NCBI GenBank assembly: GCA_903918645.1
Contig: CAIXFH010000205.1
Span: 1-39,280, forward strand
Direction of reading: 5' to 3'
DNA length: 39,280 bases
Origin: an uncultured Actinomycetes bacterium
GTDB lineage: Bacteria > Actinomycetota > Actinomycetes > S36-B12 > CAIYMF01
Program-made: the position numbers and the translations under genes
Part shown: positions 26,873 through 35,450 of the stretch, in pieces
How the letters are laid out: each line of letters opens with the position of its first letter
Numbering within the stretch: the first letter of the stretch is position 1
The notes under the pieces: model-generated
What the model saw: the letters and a program-made list of their open reading frames with translations, nothing else
Told to the model about the DNA's origin: nothing
The model's database searches: none

Positions 26873-28489
26873 ATGACCACGGTTGTCCGGAATGCGCGTG
26901 TCTGGACCGCGGACCCATCGCGGCCGTGGGCTGAAGCATTCGTGATCGATTCAGGTCGGATCACAGCAATCGGCAGCGATTCGGCCATCTCGTCGGCGTT
27001 CACCGGCTCCACGACAATCGATGCCGGTGGCCAACTGGTGATCCCCGGAATCATCGACAGCCACAATCACATCCGACTCGGCTCAGGTGACGGCGCCGTA
27101 CAGCTCGCAGGTGCCAAGTCACTCGCGCAGATCCGGCACCGCATCGCCGAGTGGCTCGACGAGAACCCCGACTCGCAGTGGGTGTACGGCGAAGGCTTTG
27201 ACTACGCGGCACTACCCGACGGACGCCGTCCACGGGCCAGTGATCTCGAAGGCGCGTGCGGTGGGCGCCCAGCGATGCTGCTCGACTACAGCGTGCACGC
27301 GGCGTGGTTCAACCGTGAGGCCCTCGCCGCGCTCGGTGTCGGCTCCGCAACAACACATGTGCCCTATGGAGAGTTTGAGCACGACCCCGACACCGGCGAA
27401 CTCACCGGATATCTCAACGATTACGCCACCTACGGGCTCTCACGTGCCGGGCTCTCCGCACTCGAGCAACTGGTGCCCGTCTTCAGCAAGCAAGCCCAGT
27501 ACGCCCGAGTACGAGCCGGGCTGCACATGGCTGCCGGCTTCGGGATCACCACGATCGTCGAGCCGCAGAATTCGCTCGATGACCTAGTGCTGTTCCAACA
27601 GGCCCGCGACCAGGGCGAGTTACGTTCCCGAGTCATCGCCGCGCTCTTCCATCCAGTGGGAACCACCGATGCCGAGCTCGATGAGTTCGCTGCCTCAATC
27701 GCTAAGCACCGCGACGACCACTTCCGGGTGGGGCCGATCAAGCTCTACATCGACGACATCATCGAGCCGCATACGGCTGCGATGTTCGAGCCGTATGCCA
27801 ACAAGCCGGACACCAATGGCCGCACGTACTACGACCAAGACACCTTCGACTCGATCATCGCTCGGCTTGATGCTCGGGGCATGCAGTGCTTCGTGCATGC
27901 AACCGGTGATCGCGGAAACCACATGGTGCTCAACGCATTTGAGCATGCCCGCAAGGTCAATGGCACGCGCGACAGCCGGCACCAGATCGTGCACGTCGAA
28001 AGCCTGCAGCCAACCGATATCCCCCGCTTCGCCGAACTCGGGGTCGTCGCTTGCATGCAGCCCCGACACTGTGGGCCCGAGATCATCGAGGACTGGCGAG
28101 CCAATGTCGGCCCGCAGCGCTGGCGATATGCATGGCCGATGCGCAGTTTGATGAACGCCGCAGCCCCCATGGCATTCTCGAGCGACTGGAATGTGGCTGA
28201 GATGGATCCGATGGTGGGCCTGTACTCAGCAGCCACGCGAGCATCGCTAGACGGCACTCAATCATGGGTGCCCGAGGAGACGATCCCGGTTGAGGCGGCA
28301 CTGCGGGCGTACACAACTGGCGGCGCCTGGGCCAACTTCTGTGACTCGGATCGCGGGTCACTGACTCAAGGTCGGCTGGCAGATTTCGTGATCCTGTCGA
28401 ACGACATATTCAGCACCGAACCTGCTGCACTGCTAGAGACACGAGCCGAGTTGACCGTGGTCGGCGGCGAGATCGTGCACGCCATCTAG
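26873..28489 (+). CDS. Amidohydrolase, YtcJ/Amidohydro_3 family
   Basis: A 538-residue metal-dependent hydrolase of the amidohydrolase superfamily. The N-terminal beta-sandwich strand (RNARVWTADP) is followed by the metal-binding HxH (SHNHIRLG, H64 and H66). Other metal or catalytic positions are VHATGDRG, IVHVES and the Asp in FSSDWN. The C-terminal GSLTQGRLADFVILS closes the sandwich. The start ATG 26873 has GGAGAG upstream. The same family includes the N-substituted formamide deformylase NfdA, which releases formate; being divergent from a formate dehydrogenase makes that activity worth considering, but the substrate cannot be read from sequence. Confidence 0.86.
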   Translation: MTTVVRNARVWTADPSRPWAEAFVIDSGRITAIGSDSAISSAFTGSTTIDAGGQLVIPGIIDSHNHIRLGSGDGAVQLAGAKSLAQIRHRIAEWLDENPDSQWVYGEGFDYAALPDGRRPRASDLEGACGGRPAMLLDYSVHAAWFNREALAALGVGSATTHVPYGEFEHDPDTGELTGYLNDYATYGLSRAGLSALEQLVPVFSKQAQYARVRAGLHMAAGFGITTIVEPQNSLDDLVLFQQARDQGELRSRVIAALFHPVGTTDAELDEFAASIAKHRDDHFRVGPIKLYIDDIIEPHTAAMFEPYANKPDTNGRTYYDQDTFDSIIARLDARGMQCFVHATGDRGNHMVLNAFEHARKVNGTRDSRHQIVHVESLQPTDIPRFAELGVVACMQPRHCGPEIIEDWRANVGPQRWRYAWPMRSLMNAAAPMAFSSDWNVAEMDPMVGLYSAATRASLDGTQSWVPEETIPVEAALRAYTTGGAWANFCDSDRGSLTQGRLADFVILSNDIFSTEPAALLETRAELTVVGGEIVHAI

Positions 28490-28511
28490 CTGAGCGGTCT
28501 AGTCGAGCGTC

Positions 28512-28924
28512 CTACGAGCCGGCGTCGCTGTCTGAGACTTGCTGCACCTGGAAGCCATAACTGCGGGCGTGGAGAAGGTCTGACGCCTCGACCTTGGCCT
28601 CGAGTTCAGCTGCCGTCTCGGACTTCAGCATCAATCTGCCGGCCCACACAAGTAGGGCGAGGATGGCTGCGCCCGGAACGATAAAGGCAAGGGCCCCAGG
28701 CAGAATCATTAATTTGAAGATGACAAAGCCCACGAGTCCACCGGCCGGCAACGTGAGGCACCACGCAATCAGATGGCTGAAAGCGTGACCGCCTGCTTGG
28801 GCCTCAGCGACTTGGTCGCGATTACCGTCGAGGTCGAATTTGCCGCATCGTGAAAGCCATTGGTGAAGTCGAACAAAATCGCCATGGCTACGGTGAGAAC
28901 GGTAACCAGCAAGACAACGGTCAT
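28512..28924 (-). pseudogene. Collapsed PiT-family phosphate permease (internal deletion plus frameshift)
   Basis: Two frames read on the - strand give the two ends of a PiT transporter. From about 28924 to 28780: a first membrane helix and the hallmark FDFTNGFHDAANSTST...KSLRPKQAV. From about 28790 to 28512, one frame over: HLIAWCLTLPAGGLVGFVIF, a second hydrophobic stretch and an Ala/Glu-rich tail, typical of the PiT C-terminus. The frames meet near 28785, where the first runs into TGA. About 135 codons remain against roughly 330 or more in intact members, so most membrane helices are missing. No transposon or repeat is seen at the junction. The flanking genes are intact. It is not expected to make a working transporter. 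Confidence 0.75.
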
Positions 28925-29048
28925 AGGCGAAAGATGGCCTAGCGCGAGCGCAATAACAAATGTCGCCCACCAATTCGACCAGGCGGCTGATCTCCGACCA
29001 TGCATGACCGGCCGCGCCGCACTAAAGATCATGTTCTAGCGTGACCGC

Positions 29049-29837
29049 ATGACCACCGCAGCGGAGCACTGGCGTCTCGCACTTGCCGACTGGGCCATAC
29101 CACCCGAGATCTTGTCGATGGCGCCCGAGTCACCGTGGATTCATCCCGTCGAAATGTTCACCGTGAGTGGCGATATCCCCGATTCACCGTCACACCAGCG
29201 AGCCCGCGAAGCTTTGCCCGAAGGTGGCAGCGTGCTCGATGTCGGCTGTGGTGGAGGCCGCGCCTCGATGGCGGTAGCCCCGCCGGCCGGGCTGGTCATC
29301 GGGGTCGATCACCAGCCGGCCATGCTCGACAAGTTCGAGCATGCTGCTCGCGAACGCGGCGTTGCGAGCCAAACCGTGCCGGGTGACTGGCCCGAAGCCG
29401 CGCCGCGATCGCCAGTCGCTGATGTCGTGGTGTGCCACCACGTCGCCTACAACGTCCCCGACCTCACACCTTTCCTGCTCGCGCTAGACGAACACGCGCG
29501 CAACCGCGTGGTACTCGAGCTGCCGACCCTGCATCCGCTCACGCATATGTCACCGTTCTGGGACGAGTTCTGGGGTCTCACAAGACCCACCTCACCCACC
29601 GCCGATGACTGCCTAGCCGTAGCGCGTGAAGCTGGATTCGACGCGCACATTCAGATCTGGGAAGACCAGGAGCTGAGCATGCGAGCGCAGTTGCCGGTGG
29701 AGCAACAGGCGCGGTTCCTCCGTATTCGACTCTGCCTGCCCGAGGATCGCGAACCGGAGTTGGTCGCCGCGGTCCTGGCTGCAGGCGAGCCACCGATCAG
29801 GTACACAGCCACTCTGTGGTGGGACAAGGCGAAGTAG
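29049..29837 (+). CDS. SAM-dependent methyltransferase (class I)
   Basis: A 262-residue class I methyltransferase. Motif I is SVLDVGCGGGRASM, the acidic end of strand 2 is VIGVDHQPAML, and a motif IV-like region is VADVVVCHHVAYNV. The N-terminal about 55 residues carry Trp-rich substrate-side helices. The C-terminal half has a WDEFWGLTRPTSPTADD segment that I do not recognise from a named family. The start is ATG 29049; an adjacent GTG (29041) is out of frame. It is divergent from the PiT remnant and 105 bases upstream of the molybdoenzyme gene. The substrate is unknown. Confidence 0.82.
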   Translation: MTTAAEHWRLALADWAIPPEILSMAPESPWIHPVEMFTVSGDIPDSPSHQRAREALPEGGSVLDVGCGGGRASMAVAPPAGLVIGVDHQPAMLDKFEHAARERGVASQTVPGDWPEAAPRSPVADVVVCHHVAYNVPDLTPFLLALDEHARNRVVLELPTLHPLTHMSPFWDEFWGLTRPTSPTADDCLAVAREAGFDAHIQIWEDQELSMRAQLPVEQQARFLRIRLCLPEDREPELVAAVLAAGEPPIRYTATLWWDKAK

Positions 29838-29942
29838 CACTACCGACCGCGAGTGGCAGCCTCGGCTGAGTCGTGATGCACTGATGCCCGAGGCAAATTC
29901 GCGACGCAGTGCGCACCGACTTCACGTCTTCCAGGGAGAGCA

Positions 29943-31040
29943 GTGGCCGACGACGAACCCGCACCACGCGATGTGTCTCGACGCACGTTCCTGCGCGTTT
30001 CCGCAATAGTTGGCCTCGCGGCTGCGGCTGGCATCGGGATTGTCACCCTCGCTCAGCGCGGCACTTCCGGAGCCGTTGATGCGATTCGGTCAGCCTTGCA
30101 ACTCCCCAAGCCCACCGATCCCGCCGCCGCGCTCTCAGCGAGCGTGACCCCCTCGCTACCCGGGCTAGCGCCTGCGATCACTGCCAACTCTGACTTCTAC
30201 CAAATCGACGTCGCCATGACTGTGCCTGTGGTCGACGTCGACACCTGGCAGCTCACCATCGACGGCCTGGTCGATGCACCAATGCATCTCACGTTCGATC
30301 AGCTCACTGCGCTTCCGAGCATGTCGAGGTACATCACCTTGAACTGCGTCAGCAATCCGGTCGGTGGCGATCTCGTCGGAACCGCACTGTGGCAGGGGGT
30401 TCGGCTCACGGACCTACTTGCGAGCGTAGGTGTGCATCCAGATGCCGATCTCGTTCTGGGCAAATCTGTCGACGGCTTCACCGCCGGCTTCCCGCGTGCA
30501 CTGCTTGACGACGGCCGAGATGCCATGGTGGCGTATGCAATGAACGGTGAACCGCTACCCGCGATCCACGGCTTCCCCGTGCGCCTCATTGTGCCGGGTC
30601 TTTACGGATATGTGTCGGCCACCAAGTGGCTCAGCCAGATCAAGCTCACCACTTTGGCCCGCGATGTTCCGTTCTGGTTCTCGCGCGGTTGGTCCACCGA
30701 TGGCCGGGTCGAGTCGGCCTCCCGCATCGACGTGCCACACGACGGCACCAAGGTGGCAGCCGGCCCAACAGCGATCGGTGGTCGAGCCTGGCACCAGCAC
30801 ACCGCAGTGGGCGCTGTGCAGATCAGCATTGATGAAGGCCCGTGGCAAGACACCACGTTGGCCGACAAGATATCGGTCGATACCTGGCGACTGTGGTCCT
30901 TCACGTGGGATGCCACACCGGGAAAGCACCAACTCCGTGTTCGCGTGATCGATGGCAACGGCACCGCCCAGTCGGAGCAGGTCCGTGACGTCCTGCCCGG
31001 TGCATCAAGTGGCCTGCACACCATCACTATCAACGTCTGA
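29943..31040 (+). CDS. Tat-exported molybdopterin oxidoreductase (sulfite-oxidase fold)
   Basis: A 365-residue protein that begins with a twin-arginine signal (SRRTFLR, residues 12-18, then a hydrophobic stretch to about 36), so it folds with its cofactor before export and may stay anchored by that helix. The Moco domain of the sulfite oxidase family follows. Its molybdenum-ligand Cys is C135 in YITLNCVSN, and the GTALWQGVRLTDLL and GFPVRLIVPGLYGYVSATKWL stretches are characteristic. The C-terminal about 100 residues form the Ig-like dimerisation domain (IDEGPWQDTTL...). The start is GTG 29943, with GGGAGAG upstream. The multi-helix membrane domain of many actinobacterial relatives is absent. 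The substrate is unknown. Confidence 0.88.
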   Translation: MADDEPAPRDVSRRTFLRVSAIVGLAAAAGIGIVTLAQRGTSGAVDAIRSALQLPKPTDPAAALSASVTPSLPGLAPAITANSDFYQIDVAMTVPVVDVDTWQLTIDGLVDAPMHLTFDQLTALPSMSRYITLNCVSNPVGGDLVGTALWQGVRLTDLLASVGVHPDADLVLGKSVDGFTAGFPRALLDDGRDAMVAYAMNGEPLPAIHGFPVRLIVPGLYGYVSATKWLSQIKLTTLARDVPFWFSRGWSTDGRVESASRIDVPHDGTKVAAGPTAIGGRAWHQHTAVGAVQISIDEGPWQDTTLADKISVDTWRLWSFTWDATPGKHQLRVRVIDGNGTAQSEQVRDVLPGASSGLHTITINV

Positions 31041-31060
31041 CCAAACACTTTGCGCGGCGC

Positions 31061-31148
31061 TGCGCCGTGTCGCCATTGCGCCGTGTACTCGTCGCGCCGT
31101 TTAGCCATTGCGCCGTTGAGCCGTTTCGCCACTTCGCCGTTGCGCCCA
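31061..31148. repeat. Degenerate 8-bp tandem repeat, 11 units
   Basis: Eleven consecutive units close to TGCGCCGT (others: GTCGCCAT, TTAGCCAT, TGAGCCGT, TTCGCCAC, TTCGCCGT, TGCGCCCA) span exactly 88 bases. One 7-base and one 9-base unit compensate each other. An adjoining small palindrome, CGGCGC-T-GCGCCG, covers 31055-31067. The tract starts 20 bases after the molybdoenzyme stop. It is not coding. Confidence 0.75.
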
Positions 31149-31178
31149 GCGATCCCCTGTTGTCGGAGGGACGTGCAA

Positions 31179-31195
31179 CGATCTGAGCTAGATCG
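31179..31195. promoter_or_regulatory. Inverted repeat upstream of cyclodeaminase-family gene
   Basis: Perfect six-base arms CGATCT and AGATCG with a five-base spacer, about 170 bases before the ATG at 31366. It is a possible operator; the distance from the gene makes this uncertain. Confidence 0.3.
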
Positions 31196-31365
31196 ATAAC
31201 GGCTATCACTGCAACGCGATCTGCTTCGAGAGCGCCCCCGCGCTCACACCACTAGCTAAGGACGCGCCGCCGTGCCCATTCACCACGAAAGATCGGCCCG
31301 GCGTGTGGGCCGCAATCCGCGATCCGTTGGCACGTGCAGCCACTTCGCTGGGGGGTCAGGGTCAG

Positions 31366-32280
31366 ATGAGCACTGACCACTGGACCGCAGCGCGCATCCG
31401 CAGTGCCTTGACCCCGGGGGCGGCCATTGCTGCCCTCGCGCACCGACTCAAGAACGATCCACCGAGCACTGACCGCCCCACGCGGACTCACATTCCCGTG
31501 ACCACCGGCGAGCTGCTTCTCATGCCCGACGAGTCAGCCGATTTCGTCGGCGTGAAGATCGTCTCTGTCAGCGCTCTCAATGGTGCCCGTGGAATCCCTG
31601 CCATCCAGGGGCTTTACGTCCTTATGGACGCCGACACTCTCACCCCGATCGCAACCTTCAATGCAGCCGAACTCACGTTGATGCGCACATCGGCGGTCTC
31701 ACTCCTCGCGGTCACACACCTCGACCCAGCCCCGAGTCCACACGTCGTCATCGTCGGCTCTGGGCCACAGGCACTCGCGCATGCTGATGCCGCGCAAGTG
31801 CTACAACCACAACGCATTTCCATCGTGGCACGAACCCCCACTGGCGAAGCTCGGATCATGGCCGCGGCACGCACACGAGACATTGCTCTGGAGATCGGTA
31901 CGTCCGACGACCTCGACATCGCCGACGTCATCTTGTGCTGCTCGTCGAGCAGCACACCCGTGGTGCGCTCCGAGCAGGTGCGCAACCACGCGGTGGTGGT
32001 TGCGATGGGCACTCACGACCCGACCGCGCGCGAACTCGATACGGCCCTCATGGCGCGCGCCTATGTCGTAGTCGAATCTCGCGTGGTGGCGCAGCGCGAG
32101 GCCGGAGACATCGTCATAGCTGAGGCCGAGTTGGGCCACTCTGTGATCGACCTCGATCTCGAGGAACTCGTCAACGGCGCTGGGGGTTCGCGCCTCACCC
32201 AGCCGGCCGTGTTCAAGTCGGTCGGCGAAGCTTGGGAAGACCTCAGCATCGTGCGCGCTTTGGTGTCCGGCTCGAGCTAA
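31366..32280 (+). CDS. Ornithine cyclodeaminase / mu-crystallin family protein
   Basis: A 304-residue NAD(P)-binding protein of the OCD/mu-crystallin family, whose members include ornithine cyclodeaminase, alanine dehydrogenase and ketimine or pyrroline reductases. Visible features are the substrate-side RTHIPVTTGELLLMP, the conserved Lys in VGVKIVSV, the ALTALRTSA-type helix (ELTLMRTSAVS) and the Rossmann loop VVIVGSGPQALAHADA. The start ATG 31366 follows a G-rich stretch; upstream in-frame codons lack family character. The exact reaction is not predictable. It is convergent with the ABC export operon, 22 bases from its last gene. Confidence 0.85.
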   Translation: MSTDHWTAARIRSALTPGAAIAALAHRLKNDPPSTDRPTRTHIPVTTGELLLMPDESADFVGVKIVSVSALNGARGIPAIQGLYVLMDADTLTPIATFNAAELTLMRTSAVSLLAVTHLDPAPSPHVVIVGSGPQALAHADAAQVLQPQRISIVARTPTGEARIMAAARTRDIALEIGTSDDLDIADVILCCSSSSTPVVRSEQVRNHAVVVAMGTHDPTARELDTALMARAYVVVESRVVAQREAGDIVIAEAELGHSVIDLDLEELVNGAGGSRLTQPAVFKSVGEAWEDLSIVRALVSGSS

Positions 32281-32302
32281 TCCCCCTGGGTCACCACGGC
32301 CA

Positions 32303-33505
32303 TCACACCGAGCGCAGCGCTTCGGTGGGCGCCAATCGCGCCGCACGCACTGCCGGATACAACCCGGCAATCGCACCAAGCACCAGCGATACGGCGATAC
32401 CGCCCGCCACTGCTGTCACGGGCACTACGAACTGAACCGATCGTGTCGACGAATAGATCCACGTGATCACCGCGCCCAGTAGCACTCCTGCAACGCCTCC
32501 CGCACCGGCCAGCAACAGCGCCTCCGTGAGGAACTGCGACCGGATGTTGCCCCGGGTTGCGCCCAACGCCCGGCGAAGCCCGATCTCGCTACGACGTTCC
32601 AACACGCTGATCACCATGACGTTGGCGATACCCACTCCACCGACCAGCAGTGCGACAGCACCAAGGCCGAGGAACAACGAGTTGAACGCGTCGTTGGTAG
32701 CGATGCGCGCCTGCAATGCGTCCGAAGGCAAACTTACATTGACCTCATTGGGGTTTGCCGGGTTGACCGTTCCGGGTACTACCGCCGACACCGCGTCGAC
32801 CTGGTCGGGCGTGCTTCGCAAGTAGATGGTCGTGGGCGACCCGGTGATGGCGAAGTCACGCTCTGCCTGCGGGTAACCGATCAAGGCCGACCGATCGATA
32901 TCAGGTGCGAGTGGCATAGACGCCATGATGCCGCCAACTACATAGGTCTTGCCGCCGATATCGATGACGCTATTGGGAATCAGAGTGTCGAACCCAAGCC
33001 TTACCGCTGTGGTTGCCCCGAGCACCACCACCGGATAGTTCTCGGTGGCCTTGGTGAGAAAGGAGCCTTGCGCCATGGTGCCCGCGAGGGCATCCAACAG
33101 ATTGAGTCTGGCGGCCTTCACCTGGATGCCGTTCGTAACACCAACTGGCACATAGGAAGTGCGATACGCCTTCGCCGAAACTGTGGCGACCGAAGCGACG
33201 GTTGTCACCGGCCCCACTCTGCTCAGCATGGGTTCTGCAGTCAGCGGCAACGACGACGTGGCTCCACCAAAGTTCTGTCCGGCCTGCACCTGCAGCAGAT
33301 TGGTGCCGAGCGTGTCGAGTTGGGCGATCAACGCTGCCTGCGACGACGCCGAGATCCCCAGCACACTGACCACGGCGGCGATGCCGATTGCGATACCCAG
33401 CGCAGATAGCGTCGACCGCAGCGGCCGCGAAGTAAGGCCGCTCGCACCAACTCGCACCGTGTCAGTTGGCGACAATCGAGCAGGCCCTTGGATTGTCGCG
33501 CTCAT
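32303..33505 (-). CDS. MacB-like ABC transporter permease
   Basis: A 400-residue FtsX/MacB-fold permease, last gene of a four-gene export operon. One helix near the N-terminus (ALGIAIGIAAVVSVLGIS, about 36-53) is followed by a large extracytoplasmic MacB-PCD domain. Three C-terminal helices follow (about 275-300, 325-350, 365-385), with the SVLERRSEIGLRRALGATRGNI coupling segment between the first and second. The last residues (AARLAPTEALRSV) are the usual family ending. The start overlaps the ATPase stop by 4 bases. Such systems use mechanotransmission to push substrates such as peptides, lipoproteins or drugs from the outer face of the membrane; the substrate is unknown. Confidence 0.9.
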   Translation of the reverse strand: MSATIQGPARLSPTDTVRVGASGLTSRPLRSTLSALGIAIGIAAVVSVLGISASSQAALIAQLDTLGTNLLQVQAGQNFGGATSSLPLTAEPMLSRVGPVTTVASVATVSAKAYRTSYVPVGVTNGIQVKAARLNLLDALAGTMAQGSFLTKATENYPVVVLGATTAVRLGFDTLIPNSVIDIGGKTYVVGGIMASMPLAPDIDRSALIGYPQAERDFAITGSPTTIYLRSTPDQVDAVSAVVPGTVNPANPNEVNVSLPSDALQARIATNDAFNSLFLGLGAVALLVGGVGIANVMVISVLERRSEIGLRRALGATRGNIRSQFLTEALLLAGAGGVAGVLLGAVITWIYSSTRSVQFVVPVTAVAGGIAVSLVLGAIAGLYPAVRAARLAPTEALRSV

Positions 33506-34242
33506 CGCGGCACCCCTCCTGTGACGACATCCGACACGATGAGCCCATCGCGAATAGTGACCTGTCGATCCATGGCCTCGGCTACAGCCGGGTCGTGCGT
33601 GATAACGATCACGGTGGTGCCGTCAGTGTTCAACTCGCGCAACAGTTGCAGCACTCCGTCGCCTGACTGTGTATCGAGGCTCCCGGTGGGTTCATCAGCC
33701 AGAACGATCGCCGGACGAGCCATCAGGGCTCGCGCGATCGCAACGCGTTGGCGTTCACCGCCTGACAACTTCGCGGGCGGCTGACCAAGACGGTGTCCAA
33801 GCCCGACCCGGCGCAGCGCGCGCACTGCAAGTTCGCGCCGCCGAGCCAGCGACACCCCCGAGTAGAGCAAACCGTTCGCAACGTTATCGACCGCGCTCAC
33901 ACCGTCGATCAGATAGAACTGCTGGAAGACGAACCCCAATGTACGAGCCCGGAATGCCGACAGCTGGCGGTCACTGAGCGACGACACCTCGATGCCGTTG
34001 ATGAGCACCTGCCCCGATGTGGGCTGATCCAACGTACCCATCAAGTGCAGCAAGGTGGTCTTGCCTGACCCCGAAGGACCGACGATCGACACGAGTTCGC
34101 CAACTTTGATCGTGAGGTCGACACCGTGCAACACCTCAACGGGCCCGGGATAAATCTTGCGCACATTCACTAGTTGCATGACATCGCGCGGATCGTCGCC
34201 GCGGTCAATCGGCTGCGGAGTCAAGACCGTCACCTGGCTCAT
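33502..34242 (-). CDS. ABC transporter ATP-binding protein (MacB/LolD type)
   Basis: A 246-residue ATPase with Walker A GPSGSGKTT, Q-loop region FVFQQFYL, ABC signature LSGGERQRVAIARAL, Walker B IVLADEPTGSLD and the switch His in VITHDPAVAE. It energises the permease encoded next. A 20-residue N-tail (TPQPIDRGDDPRDVM) precedes the domain. The start ATG 34242 overlaps the adaptor stop; the stop overlaps the permease start. Confidence 0.95.
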   Translation of the reverse strand: MSQVTVLTPQPIDRGDDPRDVMQLVNVRKIYPGPVEVLHGVDLTIKVGELVSIVGPSGSGKTTLLHLMGTLDQPTSGQVLINGIEVSSLSDRQLSAFRARTLGFVFQQFYLIDGVSAVDNVANGLLYSGVSLARRRELAVRALRRVGLGHRLGQPPAKLSGGERQRVAIARALMARPAIVLADEPTGSLDTQSGDGVLQLLRELNTDGTTVIVITHDPAVAEAMDRQVTIRDGLIVSDVVTGGVPR

Positions 34243-35450
34243 GCGGTCGCGGGCACAACGACGGTCATGCCCTCGGTGACGCCAGCGCCCGAGACCTCCA
34301 CCAAGCCACCCACTGCATAAAGGCCTGGGGTGACCGCGACCAGATGTGTTGCGCCGCCGGCATCAACGACCTCGATCGCGTAGCCACCGCCAGTGAGGGC
34401 GACCAAAGCCGTGACCGGCACGGCGAGCACATTCTTGGCCCCGGCCGATGCGAACGCGATCGTGACCGGTGTCTGATCCGTGGCGTTGAGCGCCTCTGGA
34501 GCAGTTACCGAGACGGTGACCGCAACTTGAGTGCTCGTGGTGCTCGAACTTCCACCTTGCTGGTTCACCGAGCCGCCGCTGCCACCACCCCCGCCACTCC
34601 CGCTGGAACTTGAGCTGGAAGAGGCAACAGTGCTGGTATCGGTAATGCGCCCGGGTACCGACTTGCCCGAGGGCAACGTCACCGTGACTGCCTCTCCGAC
34701 ATGGGCCACTGTGCTGTCGGTGGCCGAGAGCGACACAGTCGCGATGCGCGAGGTTGACGATGCTGAGTAGAGCGCAGAGTCCGAGCCGGTCGTGTCGCCG
34801 ACCTGAGCGCTAAGTGCTTGGACGCGGATCGGTTTGCCCAGGAACTGCACTAGCCCTGGCGAGGCAATCCCGTCTTCGGTGAGGCCGAGCGCACCCTGCC
34901 AGGCCTTGATTGCGGCAGTGGTTGCAGCAGTGAAGGTCTGGTCAACAGTCATCGAGTTGGGGTCGTATCCCAGCGCATGCAGGGCCTTTTCTAACTGTTG
35001 TACGTCTGCGCCGTCAGCGACTCCGGCCTGCAGCGCGCGATACATCGGCACAGTGCCGTACATGAGCACCGCCGGGGCGGCATTGACCTTGTAGAGGATC
35101 CCGCCTTGCTTGATGGTGGCACCGGATGCGGGCAGCCAAGTCACTGTGCCGTTGGCCTTTGACTTGATAGTGCGGGAGTCGGAGAACGTGAGAACACCAT
35201 CGAAGGACGTGGTCTCAGTGAGATCGCTCTTGGTGACCTTCGCAGTCGTTGTGGTCACCGCCGCCGATGGCGTGGCAGCGTTATGGCTGCGCGACTGCCA
35301 TACCGCAAAGGCAATGGCGGCAAGGGCGATGAGGCCGAAAATTACGGGCAGGCGCCATCCCCTACCGTTGGAAGTACCTGGGTAATAGTCCTGATCTAGC
35401 TCATCGTCGGTTGTCGAGTCTCGCGACGCAACCACGGATTCGGTGCTCAT
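34239..35450 (-). CDS. Membrane-fusion (MacA-like) adaptor with peptidoglycan-binding domain
   Basis: A 403-residue extracytoplasmic adaptor anchored by one helix (about 33-51). The beta-barrel/lipoyl-type strands (TFDGVL..., residues 70-120) are interrupted by a PG_binding_1 domain of about 55 residues (VQQLEKALHALGY...AIKAWQGALGL), a common design in Gram-positive MacA-like proteins where the adaptor must hold onto the wall. A second half contains a long Ser/Gly linker (about 30 residues) inside the beta-barrel region, then a membrane-proximal domain. The start overlaps the lipoprotein gene's stop by 4 bases. Confidence 0.88.
   Translation of the reverse strand: MSTESVVASRDSTTDDELDQDYYPGTSNGRGWRLPVIFGLIALAAIAFAVWQSRSHNAATPSAAVTTTTAKVTKSDLTETTSFDGVLTFSDSRTIKSKANGTVTWLPASGATIKQGGILYKVNAAPAVLMYGTVPMYRALQAGVADGADVQQLEKALHALGYDPNSMTVDQTFTAATTAAIKAWQGALGLTEDGIASPGLVQFLGKPIRVQALSAQVGDTTGSDSALYSASSTSRIATVSLSATDSTVAHVGEAVTVTLPSGKSVPGRITDTSTVASSSSSSSGSGGGGGSGGSVNQQGGSSSTTSTQVAVTVSVTAPEALNATDQTPVTIAFASAGAKNVLAVPVTALVALTGGGYAIEVVDAGGATHLVAVTPGLYAVGGLVEVSGAGVTEGMTVVVPATA

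Larger units (their letters stand above)
31041..31365. other. Intergenic region with octamer repeats and an inverted repeat
   Basis: These 325 bases contain no gene I can support. They hold an 88-base octamer tandem repeat (31061-31148) and a 17-base inverted repeat (31179-31195). The promoter of the cyclodeaminase-family gene presumably lies in the last 170 bases. An in-frame extension of that gene back to 31303 is possible but lacks family similarity. Confidence 0.6.

Noticed and set aside
31061-31148. CRISPR array
   Set aside because: The units are 8 bases, contiguous and without spacers.
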